Shown here: one piece after another, positions 35,755 through 44,682 of the stretch
Position numbering within the stretch: position 1 is the first letter of the stretch
Layout of the letters: every line of letters begins with the position of its first letter
NCBI GenBank assembly: GCA_016210565.1
Contig: JACQUA010000070.1
Coordinates: forward strand, 1-51,425
DNA length: 51,425 nucleotides
Reading direction: 5' to 3'
Source: Chloroflexota bacterium
Lineage (GTDB): Bacteria; Chloroflexota; Dehalococcoidia; JACQUA01
The notes under the pieces: model-generated
Seen by the model: the letters and a program-made list of their open reading frames with translations, nothing else
Told to the model about the DNA's origin: nothing
Database searches by the model: none
Made by a program: the position numbers and the translations under genes

Positions 35755-36201
35755 ATGGGTCATTATGAATTCGAAAAGAACAAGTCCAATATGGTCCACA
35801 TTGCTCCTCATGTCTACGAAGGGTATGACGTGATGGATGTAAGGATCTACGCGAAGAATAAGTCTGGAGAGTGGGTACCAACTCAAAAGGGGATATCGAT
35901 CAACATCGACCGTGTCCCGGACTTAATCCGTGGACTCGAGTGGGCTTTGCAGCAACCGTGCACTGAACTCGACTCCCAGCCTGTTGACCCTCTGTCACGG
36001 CAAGCTGAAGTGGAGTTGGCCAATGCGACTTATTCCCTTCTGAAAAAACACGGGGTGGAAGTACATTGGGACATGGCTGACCAAATTGTGCTAAAGGCGC
36101 CCAAAATGAGTAAGTATAACAAATGGCAGATCCATTACGTCCTAACGGTGAGGAAGGACCTCTTTGAATACAAGGGCGATGGGTGTTTCAAAGCAATTTG
36201 A
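35755..36201 (+). CDS. PC4-like ssDNA-binding protein
   Basis: 148 residues. VMDVRIYAKN, VPTQKGISINIDRVPDLIRGL and EWAL form the PC4/YdbC-like core at about residues 26-66. PC4-fold proteins bind single-stranded DNA. The C-terminal half (TYSLLKKHGVEVHWDM...) is unrecognised. Could hold strands opened by the ATPases or protect them. Confidence 0.75.
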   Translation: MGHYEFEKNKSNMVHIAPHVYEGYDVMDVRIYAKNKSGEWVPTQKGISINIDRVPDLIRGLEWALQQPCTELDSQPVDPLSRQAEVELANATYSLLKKHGVEVHWDMADQIVLKAPKMSKYNKWQIHYVLTVRKDLFEYKGDGCFKAI

Positions 36202-36221
36202 AGTAATCATCGGAGAATAAC

Positions 36222-37475
36222 GTGCTTGGTCAAAAGATATTCAGAAACAACGGCAACACAAAAATGAGCATATTTTCCTTTTTCTCGGGAGTAGGCTTGT
36301 TAGACTTAGGGTTTGAAGATCAAGGGTACGAAATAGCCTTGGTTAATGAGTTGCATCCCCCTTTTCTCGAGGGTTACAAGTTCGCGAGAAAACGTTTGAA
36401 TTATGCGAATCCAGAATTCGGATATTTTGGCAATAGCGTTGCTGATTTCTTAGACGGAGAAAAAAAGCACGTTCTGGAGCACGCTATTGTTGAAGTCCGG
36501 GCGAAAGGTGCATTTGTTGGATTGATTGGCGGACCTCCTTGTCCCGATTTCTCTATAGGTGGCAAGAACAAAGGAAAGGACGGAGAGAACGGAATCCTAT
36601 CGCAGACCTACTGCGACCTAATATGTCAATTCAAGCCAGATTTCCTCCTCTTGGAGAATGTAAAGGGCTTATGGAAGACCCGACGGCACCGAATGTTTTA
36701 TGATGAATTGAGGCAAGCGTTTCAACTCGCAGGTTATCTCACGACAGACAGACTAATAAATTCCATTGAGTACTGCGTGCCTCAGAGCAGGGAAAGGGGT
36801 TTGCTGTTCGGGATTAGTGCTACTTTTGCACGTGACCACGACTTAGACATTGATGCATCTTCTAACAGCATTCCAGACGACAAGTTCGACTGGTCGCGAC
36901 ACGCGAAATACCCGGGCAAGGTGGCATTTCAATACGCCTGGCCCCGGGTTTCGAAGTTTGAAGAAGACTCGACTCTACCTCCCCCCACCAATTTGCCTCT
37001 TGAACTAACGGTTGAGTACTGGTTTCAGAAGAATGACGTTGTAAATCACCCCAACAGTACGCAACAGTTCAAAGCCAGGGCTGGGCTAACGCGATTCTTA
37101 ACGATTGATGAGGGCGATGATAGTGGTAAATCCTTCAAAAGATTACACAGATGGCGGTATTCCCCGGCCGCCGCCTATGGCCATAACGAAGTGCATTTGC
37201 ATCCGTATAAACCGAGACGTTTGTCTGTATCCGAGGCTATGGCTATCCAATCCCTGCCGAAGGGCTTCGAGCTGCCAGCAAGCATGAGCTTGACCGATAT
37301 GTTTCAGGCAATAGGTAACGGTGTTCCTTACCTAGTTTCGAGGTCCGTTGCGCAAACCATACGGGAGTTTTTGTCGAACAGCTCGTTCGCTCATCCCACT
37401 CAACAAAAAGAGAGGGTATCTAACTACGAGTGCCGCGGCAACAGAGATCTTCCGGTAACGGTTGATAAGTTTTGA
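36222..37475 (+). CDS. DNA cytosine-C5 methyltransferase
   Basis: 417 residues from a GTG with GGAG upstream (ATG 36264 is an alternative). Motif I FSFFSGVGLLDLGF; motif IV GGPPCPDFS with catalytic Cys107; motif VI ENVKG; motif VIII QSRERGLLFGIS; target-recognition region and motif IX/X (AIGNGVPYLVS) close it. Transfers a methyl group from S-adenosylmethionine to a cytosine carbon 5. Target site unknown. Part of the island operon, 20 nt after the PC4-like gene. Confidence 0.9.
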   Translation: MLGQKIFRNNGNTKMSIFSFFSGVGLLDLGFEDQGYEIALVNELHPPFLEGYKFARKRLNYANPEFGYFGNSVADFLDGEKKHVLEHAIVEVRAKGAFVGLIGGPPCPDFSIGGKNKGKDGENGILSQTYCDLICQFKPDFLLLENVKGLWKTRRHRMFYDELRQAFQLAGYLTTDRLINSIEYCVPQSRERGLLFGISATFARDHDLDIDASSNSIPDDKFDWSRHAKYPGKVAFQYAWPRVSKFEEDSTLPPPTNLPLELTVEYWFQKNDVVNHPNSTQQFKARAGLTRFLTIDEGDDSGKSFKRLHRWRYSPAAAYGHNEVHLHPYKPRRLSVSEAMAIQSLPKGFELPASMSLTDMFQAIGNGVPYLVSRSVAQTIREFLSNSSFAHPTQQKERVSNYECRGNRDLPVTVDKF

Positions 37476-37510
37476 CATTCTGAGATCACCAATCGGGTTG
37501 TGAGGCCATA

Positions 37511-38173
37511 TTGCAAATAGCTCCTATCAGAACCGCGCTATTATCGTGGTACGAAAGAAATGCCCGCTCTTTTGTTTGGCGAAAGAATACCGAACCCTAT
37601 GTGGTACTAATGGCCGAGATATTACTAAAGAAGACTACAGCGCCGGCCGTTGACCGATTCTTTCCGCTCTTCTTAGAGCGGTATCCCGACGTTCACACGC
37701 TACACGAAACTCCCCTCTGCGATTTGCAGAAAACACTCTGTCCCTTGGGTCTCTCTCTACAGCGTGCTCAGCAACTAAAAGGCCTAGCTAAGGCTCTAGT
37801 AGAGTCTTTCGGAGGAAAGATTCCATCTAAAAGGGAAGTCCTGCTAGAGCTACCAGGAATTGGTGATTATGTTGCTGGGGCGATTCTCTCTTTTGCCTGC
37901 GGAATGCCAGAAGCGATTGTGGACACCAACATTGCACGGGTCATTGTCAGGCTCTTCCATATTAGGCCATCGCACTACGAAGCAAGACGTAGTCCGGAGG
38001 TCTGGGACAAAGCTAGGAAGTTGGTGGGGCGAAATGGCAGACGAAGCAGAAGAGTTAACTGGGCAATGTTGGACCTGGCGGCAGCTGTCTGTAAGCCTAA
38101 GAACCCGCTACATTCGGAATGCCCTCTGGAGAAGTGGTGCATGTTTGCTAGGCAGGAACATCGGGGCAGTTGA
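37511..38173 (+). CDS. MutY/Mig-type DNA glycosylase, likely G:T-mismatch thymine glycosylase
   Basis: 220 residues from a TTG with TGAGG upstream. HhH-GPD fold: VVLMAEILLKKT (Glu at 36 position), helix-hairpin-helix LPGIGDYVAG, catalytic Asp138 (VDTN). Tyr120 replaces the Lys of endonuclease III and Ser of MutY; Mig, the thymine glycosylase encoded beside a C5 methyltransferase, has Tyr there. The iron-sulfur loop reads C194-x6-H201-x2-C204-x5-C210, with His in place of the second Cys. Its place next to the methyltransferase implies repair of T:G arising by deamination of 5-methylcytosine. Confidence 0.85.
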   Translation: MQIAPIRTALLSWYERNARSFVWRKNTEPYVVLMAEILLKKTTAPAVDRFFPLFLERYPDVHTLHETPLCDLQKTLCPLGLSLQRAQQLKGLAKALVESFGGKIPSKREVLLELPGIGDYVAGAILSFACGMPEAIVDTNIARVIVRLFHIRPSHYEARRSPEVWDKARKLVGRNGRRSRRVNWAMLDLAAAVCKPKNPLHSECPLEKWCMFARQEHRGS

Positions 38174-38209
38174 GACATAAGCGGGGCTTTGGGTGGTCGT
38201 CAGGAAGGG

Positions 38210-38245
38210 AAAATAAAAAGGAGCGACGGTGATTACCGTCACTCC
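38210..38245 (-). terminator. Rho-independent terminator, minus strand
   Basis: GGAGCGACGGT-GATT-ACCGTCACTCC (38220-38245) forms an 11-bp stem with one mismatch. On the minus strand it is followed by TTTTTATTTT. It ends transcription from the TniB-like remnant side and also sits just past the glycosylase gene. Confidence 0.75.
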
Positions 38246-38346
38246 TCGCTTATTGGAATCGCAAGAGCTAGGTTGTAGGCGCTCAGGCTCTTTGACCGTA
38301 TCCAGCCCGAGTTCGGTGTCCGCCTGGGCGGCTTGATTTAGCTGGC

Positions 38347-38375
38347 CGGAGCGGAATGGAGCCCACTCCGCTCCG
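38347..38375. terminator. GC hairpin
   Basis: CGGAGCGGA (38347-38355) pairs with TCCGCTCCG (38367-38375). No T-tract on either side; possibly a second or weak terminator. Confidence 0.35.
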
Positions 38376-38385
38376 CCCTTGCCTC

Positions 38386-38700
38386 TTATCCGTCGAACTC
38401 GCCTTCGATTACCACGCGGACCAGGTGATCATCGATCAACTTTTGGGCTTGTCCCGCGGCGGCCATGAGACAGGCGGTAGCCACCTTGTTGACTTTCCGG
38501 GGGATACCCTCGCAGTATTCATGGATCACCCCCATGGCGGCCTGGGCAAAAATTTCTCCGGGGGCTTTGGCGGCCGCCAGGTGTTTGGCGACGTAGGCCG
38601 CCGCTTCCTCATTAGTCAGCGCGGGCAGGTGGAAGCGCATGTCCACCCGCTGCCAGATGACGGCCATTGCGCGCGTTGACAGGGCGAAGGGGAGCGCCAT
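38386..38700 (-). pseudogene. C-terminal fragment of a TniB/ExeA-like transposition ATPase
   Basis: About 104 residues: AVIWQRVDMRFHLPALTNEE, AAYVAKHLAAAKAP, and IHEYCEGIPRKVNKVATACL match the C-terminal lid region of ExeA/TniB-type AAA proteins. The Walker A/B half is missing; the frame begins within the domain at 38700, right next to the UbiD gene. It is a remnant of a mobile element at the right border of the AT-rich island. Confidence 0.7.
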
Positions 38701-38746
38701 ATAATGCCGTTCGGATAGACGGGTATCTACCGAAACGGAAGACAGT

Positions 38747-40336
38747 ATGGCCTACTACCACGACCTCAGGGAATATGTCGCCGCCCTGGAAGCCCACGGG
38801 AAGCTGTTCCGCATCAAGCGCGAGATAAACAAGGACACGGAGTTGATGCCACTGGTGCGCTGGCAGTTCCGCGGCCTGCCGGAACGGGAACGCCGGGCCT
38901 TCCTCTTCGAACGCATAACCGACGCCAGGGGTAAGAAATACCCCATGCCCCTGCTGGTCGCCTCCTACGCCGCCTCCGCCGACGTCTACGCCATCGGGAT
39001 GATGTGCGAAACTGGGGACATCATGCAGAAGTGGGCCCAGGCGCAGCTACATCCCATCGCTCCCGTCATGGTCACACACGCCCCGGTGCAGGAGGTCGTG
39101 CATGCGGGCGGCAGCTTGCTGGAGCACGGCGGCCTGCTGGAGTTCCCCATCCCCCTGTCCACCCCCGGCTTTGATAACGCCCCGTAGATCACCGCCGGGG
39201 CCTGGGTCACCAAAGACCCGGAAACCGGCCTCCGCAACGTCGGCGTCTACCGCGGCATGCTGCGCAGCGCCACGCGCACGGGCATCAACTGTTTCGCTCC
39301 CCAGCATCTGCTGCTCCACTGGGACAAGTGCAAGGCGAAGAAGATGCCCCTGCAGGCCGCCATCGTCCTGGGGGCGACGCCGAACATCGGCTACGCCGGG
39401 GCCACCAAGATTCCCTTCGGCGCCGACGAATACTCGGTCGCCGGGGGCATCGCCGGCGAGCCGGTCCCCCTGGTGAAGTGCAAGACGGTGGACCTGGAAG
39501 TCCCGGCCAACGCCGAGACCATCATCGAAGGGGAACTGCCCACCGACAGCATGGAGATGGAAGGTCCCTTCGGCGAACATCCCGGCTACATGGGCGCGCG
39601 GAACACCGGCCCCTATTTCAACGTCACCTGCATCACCCACCGGAAGAATCCCATCGACACGGCCTGGATTGACCAGTTCCCGCCCTCCGAAGACACCAAG
39701 ATCAGGAACATCGCCTACAGCGCCGTGTTCTACAAGTTCCTGAAGCACGACTGCAACATCCCCGGCATCCTGGACGTGGCCTTGCACGAGGACAGCGGCA
39801 GCAACCAGCTCTGCGTCATCAGGATCAAGAAGACCTATGAAAACGAGTCCTGGCAGGCCCTCTTCGGCGCTTCCAGTCTGAACCCGAACTGGGGGAAGAT
39901 CGTCATCGCCGTGGACGACGACATCGACGCCTACAATCTCGATTCGGTCGCCTGGGCGGTGTGCTACCGGATGCAGCCGCACCGGGACATCAGAATCATC
40001 CCCGGCAAGAACGCCCCGCTGGACCCCTCGGCGGCACCGCCCGAGGCGCTCGCGGGAAAGAAGACCTACAAGCCGACTTCCGCCGAGCTGATCGACGCCA
40101 CCAGGAAATGGCCCTACCCGCCGGTGTCGCTGCCGGGGAAGAAATTCATGGAAAAGGCGGGGCAGATGTGGGAAGCGGAGGGGCTGCCGGCGCTGACCCC
40201 GAAAACGCCGTGGTTCGGCTATTCACTGGGAAGCTGGACCGAGGAGAACCGGGAAGAGGCCGACCTGGCGGTGCGGGGGGAGTGGGAGAAGACAGGGGAG
40301 AAGTTCCTCAGGAACCGATTGCAGATTACAGATTGA
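38747..40336 (+). pseudogene. UbiD-family decarboxylase interrupted by one in-frame TAG
   Basis: One frame from ATG 38747 to 40336 (about 529 residues) with a single TAG at 39185-39187. The text runs GFDNAP-stop-ITAGAWVTKDPETG; UbiD proteins usually have PYITAG here, so a conserved Tyr codon became TAG. All else is intact: the catalytic Arg in VGVYRGM and the Glu-rich DSMEMEGPFGEHPGY. UbiD enzymes decarboxylate aromatic or unsaturated acids with prenylated FMN. No ubiX gene is near. Read through, it would be full length; otherwise the ATG product lacks the active site. Confidence 0.8.
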
Positions 40337-40676
40337 AGATTGCAGATTCCCCACCTCTGGTACCACCCCGACAGTTCGGCGGTGAGACCTGGTTTTCATC
40401 CTTGCCGGCGCGTGGGCCATTTACTGCTGATGCTGCTTGCCCCGCTGGCCACCTCGCAATGCCGCCTCGGCCCATGTCCACGCCGCCAGGATGGTCCGCG
40501 GGACGGGAGACACCATGCAGAAGCGGGCCGAAACGCGTTCCCTTGTCTGACTATTCGGAGAAAGAGGATGCAGTGATGCAGGGCGCTTCACATGGCGAAT
40601 CGCCGTGGTGACTGCTGGAAGAGTAAGGGCGGGCGGCGGGAAGGACTGGAGGGTTGGGAGGTTGGGACAAAAAAAA
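40337..40676. other. Gene-free stretch after ubiD
   Basis: No gene recognised. It contains short GC-rich repeats (GATTGCAGATTACAGATTG-type tail at 40320-40345) and G-runs before the A-tract at 40669-40676. Confidence 0.35.
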
Positions 40677-40871
40677 GGAAGGAGATGACGACGATCCCGA
40701 AGCCTGAACGTGATGGGGAGGGTGGGTTCGGCTGTTAGGGGATGTCTGGGGAGACGTGAAGGCGAAGGTGTAGGGGTGGCGATGGCATTGGCGTCTGGGT
40801 TGGTGCTGGTTTTGGGTTCTCGGTCGGTCTAGCCATCACGGTCTTCGCTTGGTTCGTCGTCATCTCCTTCC
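40677..40871. ncRNA. Structured element with 18-bp perfect arms, possible RNA
   Basis: GGAAGGAGATGACGACGA (40677-40694) is the exact complement of 40854-40871; pairing extends inward through GTGATGG (about 40710-40716) and CCATCAC (about 40833-40839). Oligo-T lies outside on both strands (TTTTTTTT on minus, CTTTTTTTCG on plus), so a terminator-ended RNA of ~190 nt on either strand is possible. I know no family that fits. A mobile element is the alternative. Confidence 0.4.
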
Positions 40872-41142
40872 GGCAATATTCTTTTTTTCGTCTCTAACCT
40901 TTTCTTTTCAGAACTCTCCTCAGCCTTAGATGGTGTTAGTATAGCACGAATCCAATATACACAACGAAGCACCTGTCAGTTTGTTACAATAGGCCCGAAA
41001 AATCCTAATGAATTCTTTATGACAAATCGGGTTCGTCGCTCTCTCCCTTGCATTTGTGAAACGGATTGGTTAAAGTAATGGCATTCTCATTACCGAACGG
41101 CAGACTGTTCCCTTTGAATGCCGGTTCAAGGAGGGCGTTCCC
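40872..41142. other. valS leader region
   Basis: AT-rich; contains TTGTTACAAT (about 40979-40988), a possible -10 (TACAAT). No T-box signature (AGGGTGGNACCGCG) is present. No gene seen. Confidence 0.4.
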
Positions 41143-43797
41143 CTGAACAAAGAGATCCCTAAAGCCTATAACCCCGCCCTGGTGGAAAGCAAATGGTACC
41201 AGTTCTGGCTGGAAAAAGGCTACTTCACTCCGAAGATTGACTCCTCCAAAACACCGTTCACTATCATCATGCCCCCGCCCAACGTCACCGGGCAGCTTCA
41301 CGTGGGCCATGCCCTGACAGCGGCCCTAGAAGATACGATGGTGCGCTGGCGCCGCATGAATGGCCAGCCGGCATTATGGCTGCCGGGCACCGACCATGCC
41401 GGCATCGCCACCCAGGTGGTGGTGGAACAGATGCTCGCCAAAGAGGGGACCACCCGCCAGGCCCTGGGACGGGAGAAATTCGTGGCCAGGGTCTGGGAAT
41501 GGGTGCGCAAGTACGGCGGCATCATCTCTGAACAGCACCGGAGGCTCGGCGCTTCCTGCGATTGGCCCCGGGAGCGCTTCACCCTGGACGAGGGTCCCAG
41601 CCGGGCTGTCAGGGCTACCTTCGTTAATCTCTACAACAAGGGGCTTATCTACCGGGGGGAACGCATCATCAACTGGTGTCCGCGCTGCGCCACTGCCCTT
41701 TCGGACCTGGAGGTGGAACACAAGGAAGTTGAAGGCAACCTCTGGCACATCAACTATCCCCTGGCAGGAGAACCCGGCTTCATCACCGTGGCCACGACGC
41801 GGCCGGAGACCATCCTCGGAGACACCGGCGTGGCGGTCAATCCCTGCGACTGCCGCTACGAAAACATGAGAGACAAGAAAGTGGTCCTTCCGGTGATCGG
41901 CAGGACTATTCCGATCGTGGCCGATGAAATCGTCGACCAGTCCTTCGGGACCGGCGCCGTCAAGGTGACTCCGGCCCACGATCCCGTTGACTTCGACATA
42001 GCCCAGAGGCAGAAGCTGCCCCTGGTGAACATACTGAATCCCGATGGCACCATGAACGAAAACGCGGGGCCCTACCAGGGCATGGACCGGTTCGCCTGCC
42101 GTAAGGCCATCCTGCGCGACCTCGAAGAGCAAGGGCTCCTCATAAAGGTGGACAAGCACGTCCACCAGGTGGGACACTGCGACCGGTGTCACACGCCCGT
42201 CGAACCCTGGGCCAGCAAGCAGTGGTTCGTTACCATGGCGGGGCTGGCCGCTCCGGCCATCGAAGCGGTCCGCAGCGGGGAGATCACCATCCTGCCGGAG
42301 CGGTTCGCCAAAGTCTATTTGAACTGGATGGAAAACATTCGGGACTGGTGCATCAGCCGCCAGTTGTGGTGGGGGCACCGCATCCCGGTCTGGTACTGTC
42401 CGAGGTGCGGGCAGATCACCGTATCAGTGGACGAGCCGAAAGTCTGTTCTCATGCCCACTGCCGCAGCGCCGACATCTACCAGGACCCCGACGTCCTGGA
42501 CACCTGGTTCAGTTCCGCGCTGTGGCCCCACTCCACCCTGGGCTGGCCGGAACAAACGCAAGACCTCCGCTATTTTTACCCCACCTCTGTCATGGAAACA
42601 GGATACGATATCCTTTTCTTCTGGGTCGCCCGCATGATCATGATGGGCATCGAAAATACCGGCAAGGTCCCCTTCAAGACAGTCTATCTCCATGGTCTCA
42701 TCCGGGATGAGGCGGGCGAAAAGATGAGCAAGCTGCGCGGCAATGTCATCAACCCGCTGGACGCCATCGAGAAGTACGGCACCGACGCCCTGCGCTTCGC
42801 CCTGACCACCGGCAGTTCTCCCGGGAATGACATCAGGATGAGCTGGCAGAAGCTCGAGGCCAGCCGCAACTTCTGCAACAAGCTCTGGAACGCCGCCCGT
42901 TATGTAGAAAGCAGCATCCCCGCCGATTTCCGGCTGCCGGACAGGGTCGAGGCTGTCCACGTGGAAGATCGGTGGGTCCTGAGCCGCTTTAACCGACTCA
43001 TCACGGACGTCGACCGGCTATTGAAGGAATACCAGTTCGGCGAGGCCGAGAGGCAAATACACGAGTTTGTCTGGGGCGACTACTGCGACTGGTATATCGA
43101 GTTGTCCAAAATCCGGCTGCGCTCCGGGAGCGGCGAAACAGACACGCGACCGGTTTTGCTGTACGTGCTGGAGAAGTCCATTCGCCTCCTCCATCCTTTC
43201 ATGCCCTTCATCACCGAGGAACTGTGGCAGGGCCTGCGGCCCCATCTGAACGCCACGGCCGACTCCGTGATGATCTCCCCATACCCGCAACCCGATGCCT
43301 TCCCCGCTGACGGACCGGCGGAAGCGGAGATGAGTTCGGTAATCGAAATCGTCCGGGCTATTCGAAACGCCAGGGCCGAGGCGAAGGTTGAGCCGGTGCG
43401 CTGGATCGAAGCGCAGGTCTTCGCCAGAGAAGATGAGAAAAAGCTCGCCGGCCACCGCGAAGCTATCGAAACGCTGGCCAGGGTGCGGCCCCTCCAGATA
43501 TCCGGATCGCTCAAAGAAAAGCCTGCCGGGACGGAGGCAGTGGTCCTGGTCCTCGCCGGCGCCGACGTGGTCCTGCCTCTGCGAGGCATGATTGATGTCG
43601 CTGCCGAAACAGCGAAACTGGAAAAGGAGATATCTCAGGAGGAAGCAGAAAAACAGAGGCTGGAAACGAAGCTGGGAAACATGGCCTTTGTCTCCCGTGC
43701 ACCGGCTGGCATCGTGGCCAGGGACAGGCAACGACTGGGAGAGACTGAAGGGAAACTGGGAAGACTGAAGGAGCGCCTGGCCAGGCTGGCGGGTTGA
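41143..43797 (+). CDS. valS: Valyl-tRNA synthetase
   Basis: About 884 residues if it begins at CTG 41143, where AAGGAGG (41128-41134) is spaced 8 nt upstream and the text LNKEIPKAYNPALVESKWYQFW matches the usual N-terminus. The next candidate, GTG 41182, would remove 13 conserved residues and has no site. Class I motifs: QLHVGHAL (HIGH) and KMSKLRGN (KMSKS, last Ser changed to Leu). Editing and anticodon-binding domains and the C-terminal coiled coil (AETAKLEKEIS...) are all present. Charges tRNA-Val; a tRNA-Val gene lies at 11.9 kb. Confidence 0.95.
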   Translation: MNKEIPKAYNPALVESKWYQFWLEKGYFTPKIDSSKTPFTIIMPPPNVTGQLHVGHALTAALEDTMVRWRRMNGQPALWLPGTDHAGIATQVVVEQMLAKEGTTRQALGREKFVARVWEWVRKYGGIISEQHRRLGASCDWPRERFTLDEGPSRAVRATFVNLYNKGLIYRGERIINWCPRCATALSDLEVEHKEVEGNLWHINYPLAGEPGFITVATTRPETILGDTGVAVNPCDCRYENMRDKKVVLPVIGRTIPIVADEIVDQSFGTGAVKVTPAHDPVDFDIAQRQKLPLVNILNPDGTMNENAGPYQGMDRFACRKAILRDLEEQGLLIKVDKHVHQVGHCDRCHTPVEPWASKQWFVTMAGLAAPAIEAVRSGEITILPERFAKVYLNWMENIRDWCISRQLWWGHRIPVWYCPRCGQITVSVDEPKVCSHAHCRSADIYQDPDVLDTWFSSALWPHSTLGWPEQTQDLRYFYPTSVMETGYDILFFWVARMIMMGIENTGKVPFKTVYLHGLIRDEAGEKMSKLRGNVINPLDAIEKYGTDALRFALTTGSSPGNDIRMSWQKLEASRNFCNKLWNAARYVESSIPADFRLPDRVEAVHVEDRWVLSRFNRLITDVDRLLKEYQFGEAERQIHEFVWGDYCDWYIELSKIRLRSGSGETDTRPVLLYVLEKSIRLLHPFMPFITEELWQGLRPHLNATADSVMISPYPQPDAFPADGPAEAEMSSVIEIVRAIRNARAEAKVEPVRWIEAQVFAREDEKKLAGHREAIETLARVRPLQISGSLKEKPAGTEAVVLVLAGADVVLPLRGMIDVAAETAKLEKEISQEEAEKQRLETKLGNMAFVSRAPAGIVARDRQRLGETEGKLGRLKERLARLAG

Positions 43798-43999
43798 AGC
43801 GCCACCCGTAGCGGCACGCTGCACGTGCCCGTTCCCGTAGGGTGGGTTAAGCGTCCCGATGGCGCATCGGGACGCAAACCCACCATTCCGCCAGATTGGC
43901 GTTCACAGCTTTGTTCACTTCTGCCATCACGGTGGGTTCGTCCCGATTACCATCGGGACTTAACTCACCCTACCTCCTGCGGGCGCGGCCACGTCGCCC
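43798..43999. repeat. Intergenic hairpin repeats after valS
   Basis: GCGGCACGCTGCACGTGCC (about 43810), GTCCCGATGGCGCATCGGGAC, and GTAGGGTGGGTTAAG with its complement ACTTAACTCACCCTAC. Relatives occur at 7961, 19300 and 22021. Confidence 0.5.
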
Positions 44000-44674
44000 C
44001 TACCGTTTTGCTTTGAGGCGATGTAATAGATTAAGGCCCTTGCGCGTATCGCTGGCAAAGACCTCTTTCTCACTTTTCGCCATCCGGTACCCGAACAGCC
44101 AGTAAGTGAACGCCTTCATCTCCCCCAGGTCCAGAGAATCACCGGCAGCCCCGCCCTTTTGCTTCCGGAACTCGCCCCATAGCTCTGCCTTCCCGGCCCC
44201 ATAGATCCTTTCATACACCTCATCTTCGATTCCCGACATGCTCCTCCAGCCCGAGGCCCGCCTCTCTTTGCGTATTTCAGTCTCCACCGCGAGTTCCAGC
44301 GCCTGTTCCACCTCAACCCCGTAGAAGTAGTTCAGATAGGCCCGGTATTTTTTTGACCCGATGATCCGGCGGAAGTCGGCCCGGGTGACCCCTTCCGGAA
44401 GGTCGCCGGTGAAAAGCAACTCGGACACCTCGGCTTCAGGGACCAGACCGTTTACCGTATCGAGCAGTCGCTGGGCCAGCAGAAGCCAGTCGAAAGCCTC
44501 TCCCTTGATCAGGTAACAGTATTTCTTTCTCTTGTACGTCTCATCGGGACTTTGCCACAGGCTGATCGCTTCCAGCAGAGCTACAAACCACAGGGCGCCC
44601 TTCCGGATGGCCTCCGCAAGGTGTTCGATGGCCTCCTGGTCAGCGGTGGTAGTTGAGTAGCCGGTTTTTGCCAT
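44000..44674 (-). CDS. Conserved-looking unknown helical protein
   Basis: 224 residues, mostly helical and charged, with LWFVALLEAISLW near the start and several WR-, YR- patterns. No motif of a known enzyme. It starts 8 nt after the end of the geranylgeranyl reductase-like gene, so they are cotranscribed. I cannot assign a function. Confidence 0.6.
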   Translation of the reverse strand: MAKTGYSTTTADQEAIEHLAEAIRKGALWFVALLEAISLWQSPDETYKRKKYCYLIKGEAFDWLLLAQRLLDTVNGLVPEAEVSELLFTGDLPEGVTRADFRRIIGSKKYRAYLNYFYGVEVEQALELAVETEIRKERRASGWRSMSGIEDEVYERIYGAGKAELWGEFRKQKGGAAGDSLDLGEMKAFTYWLFGYRMAKSEKEVFASDTRKGLNLLHRLKAKR

Positions 44675-44682
44675 GCACTTTT

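Noticed and set aside
29193-38173. Island as DISARM or BREX
   Set aside because: PLD and C5 methyltransferase fit DISARM, but no DUF1998 or SNF2-type helicase is present; PglX/PglZ of BREX are also absent.
39185-39187. TAG as pyrrolysine in UbiD
   Set aside because: Conserved residue is Tyr, and no pylT/pylS or downstream signal is visible; mutation or error is simpler.
40872-41142. T-box riboswitch before valS
   Set aside because: No AGGGTGGNACCGCG box or antiterminator found.
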